DNA of 64,000 nt from Talinum fruticosum (lineage: Eukaryota > Streptophyta > Magnoliopsida > Caryophyllales > Talinaceae): NCBI GenBank assembly GCA_021018815.1, contig JAITYX010000079.1, forward strand, positions 2,418,001 through 2,482,000, read 5' to 3'. The notes under the pieces were generated by a model that did not search any database, had not been told where the DNA came from, and saw only the letters and a list, made by a program, of their open reading frames with translations. This document shows positions 62,261 through 64,000 of this stretch, piece after piece (position 1 is the stretch's first letter; every line of letters begins with the position of its first letter). The position numbers and the translations under genes are program-made.

Positions 62261-64000
62261 CAAGGTGGGTTTTGTTTTTGGTGTACCCTTTTTTATTACA
62301 GTCTATGCCACTGTTGAGAATCCAGTTCAGCTGTCCTTTTCCATCCACCATCTTTCTCTTTCATCTTCCTTTCTTTAATTTAATGCGTTCATCTCAGTTC
62401 ATGAGTATTTGTATGTGTAACCCAGATTATAGTTGGGTTTTTATATGCGGATGCCCGTTGTAAGTTGTTGGAAATTGTGCGTCACATATGATTAGTTGGT
62501 GTTTGAATTCAGATTAGATGGATTGTTATCGTGAAATTTTAACTTATTTTTAATCGAAATTTATGTGTATGATTAACGTTTTTGATTCTCTAGAGTGATT
62601 TGCTATTGCTTTTACATAACACGACTAGCACATAATTTATTAATTATTATTATTTTTAATGCTCCATTGTCTAGTGAAATGTCATTTTTAACCATATTAT
62701 ACTTACATATGATGAAATTTATTTTTATCTCCTTATATTTGTCAAAATTATAATAAGTATAGAAAATAAAAAATAAGAATTAATTTATTAAAACAACTAA
62801 AAATATGATGCATTTCTAAAGTGAGATTCAAAATATAACTATACTTACACCGAATATAAAATAGATCAATATAAATATATGTTTATGTAAAAATATGTAC
62901 TCCTTCATAAAAAATACTATGAAAATGACTAAAAATAATGGTATAATATTATAATAATTAGTAGACAATGTAATGTCATTTTCAGAGGGGGAAGAAAAAG
63001 AGAGGAAGACTAGTAATAACTCACATCATAATAAACTTATATTATTAAGATATATGTATTAACAAATTATGACATATATGTCACATTCACAGGCTTTCAA
63101 CTATGAACAACAATGTGAATATTTGATTTTATAATAATAATGTCAGTCATAATATTATTTTTACTCATTTGGAGAAAGAAATATAAGTCAATTATGCCAT
63201 TATACATTGATAGGTGACTTGTATATCTACTTTTAAATAAAAAAATATATAAATCTCGATGAGTAGAAAGGACACTACACGTTTATCACAACCTACCGTA
63301 AGTTTATAAAATTTAAGATAAATTCTCTAATATTTATATGTATAACTAGAGTTTTCAATGTAGTGTTTGTAGTTTATTGTGAAACAAATATTTAGTAACC
63401 TAAATTTAGATTTTACAGGTAAAGAAGATTTGACATAAAAAATGAAAAGTTGCATGATTTTATACTTCATTTACATATATAAGACGAGCCGAAATCATGT
63501 TTATAGGGTAGCTAATCCGAATGAAAATGAGATTTTAATGATGAATGAATGAAACATGAAGGGAGAAAATAGACAGGCAATAGTGAGTTTGCAATGAGAT
63601 TATTCCCCTGGTTGATAATTTAGAATCAGAGTAGTTTTATGTTGGGTCAATTGTGCTTAATTAATTGATTAATCAAGGGGGACCATTACTTGTAAAGTGG
63701 AAAGATTAATTAATATTACTGTATTTGCTCTGAACTGATAATGACACATGCAGGTTAGTTAGTTATTATTGGCGGGTGATGGATAATTCTCTTCCATAAT
63801 TAATTGTTGCCCATTTTCTATTTTCTTGTTTGTTGACCACTAATAATTAATTATAGAGGCCTCTCTTTTTCCTTTTTTCTTTTTTTTTTTTTTGAGGTAA
63901 GGGGTGGGAAAATAGAGTACTATAAAGTAAATGCAAATGAGATGCGAATGAAAAATATAATATATTTATGTTATTTTATGTTCGTTTATGTTATTATATA
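62261..64000. other. AT-rich intergenic end of the window
   Basis: No gene, terminal repeat or promoter identified. The last 50 bases contain ATGTTATTTTATGTTCGTTTATGTTATT, similar in type, on the other strand, to the minisatellite at 50,255-50,395. Confidence 0.5.

Noticed and set aside
62101..62463. 120-residue plus-strand frame near the BPP1-like promoter
   Set aside because: Hydrophobic, Phe/Ser-rich frame from CT-rich leader antisense; no family signature.

Overview
This is a nuclear chromosome window from a flowering plant, very probably a eudicot. The evidence is spliced genes with GT..AG introns, plant-specific families (remorin, CDKG kinase, the BPP-type proline-rich protein) and a plant-style repeat load. 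From memory, the order CDKG2-like kinase, remorin, DUF212 protein matches Arabidopsis At1g67580-At1g67590-At1g67600, so this block is conserved. The species cannot be decided from the sequence.

Layout. About 1-20,040 is a cluster of related, mostly minus-strand units that I could not identify. Two long copies (about 1,968-6,760 and 11,722-16,845) lie 9.75 kb apart and share a TATA box, CT-rich leader, a Stowaway-type MITE and at least two candidate coding exons. More diverged copies lie at about 500-920, 7,290-8,060 and 17,600-20,040. About 20,520-27,100 is a decayed LINE, split by a 2.67-kb probable solo LTR (TSD ATATT) and by a deleted hAT element (TSD CCTGAAAG). A 0.66-kb hAT-like MITE follows, then a 3.4-kb element with about 200-bp inverted ends that carries three tRNA-like sequences. 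The rest is gene-bearing: CDKG-type kinase (35,575-38,837, -), remorin (42,751-44,506, -), DUF212 membrane protein (47,130-49,762, -), actin (52,413-54,181, +) and a BPP1-like protein (55,673-61,224, -). AT-rich spacer fills the ends.

Gene work. Exons were joined by hand using splice sites, phase and family knowledge. Actin (377 aa), remorin (350 aa from the chosen ATG) and DUF212 (191 aa) close in frame with no defect. The kinase needs one single-base correction at a G run, and the BPP1-like gene needs seven single-base corrections, mostly at short homopolymers, while all their splice phases otherwise add up exactly. I read this mainly as consensus error in the sequence, with pseudogene formation as the alternative.

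The five recognised genes act in separate processes: cell cycle and splicing kinase, plasma-membrane scaffold, membrane protein of unknown reaction, cytoskeleton, and a probable microtubule-associated protein. Nothing suggests a pathway cluster. The least explained parts are the duplicated family at the left and the tRNA-like cargo of the inverted-repeat element.
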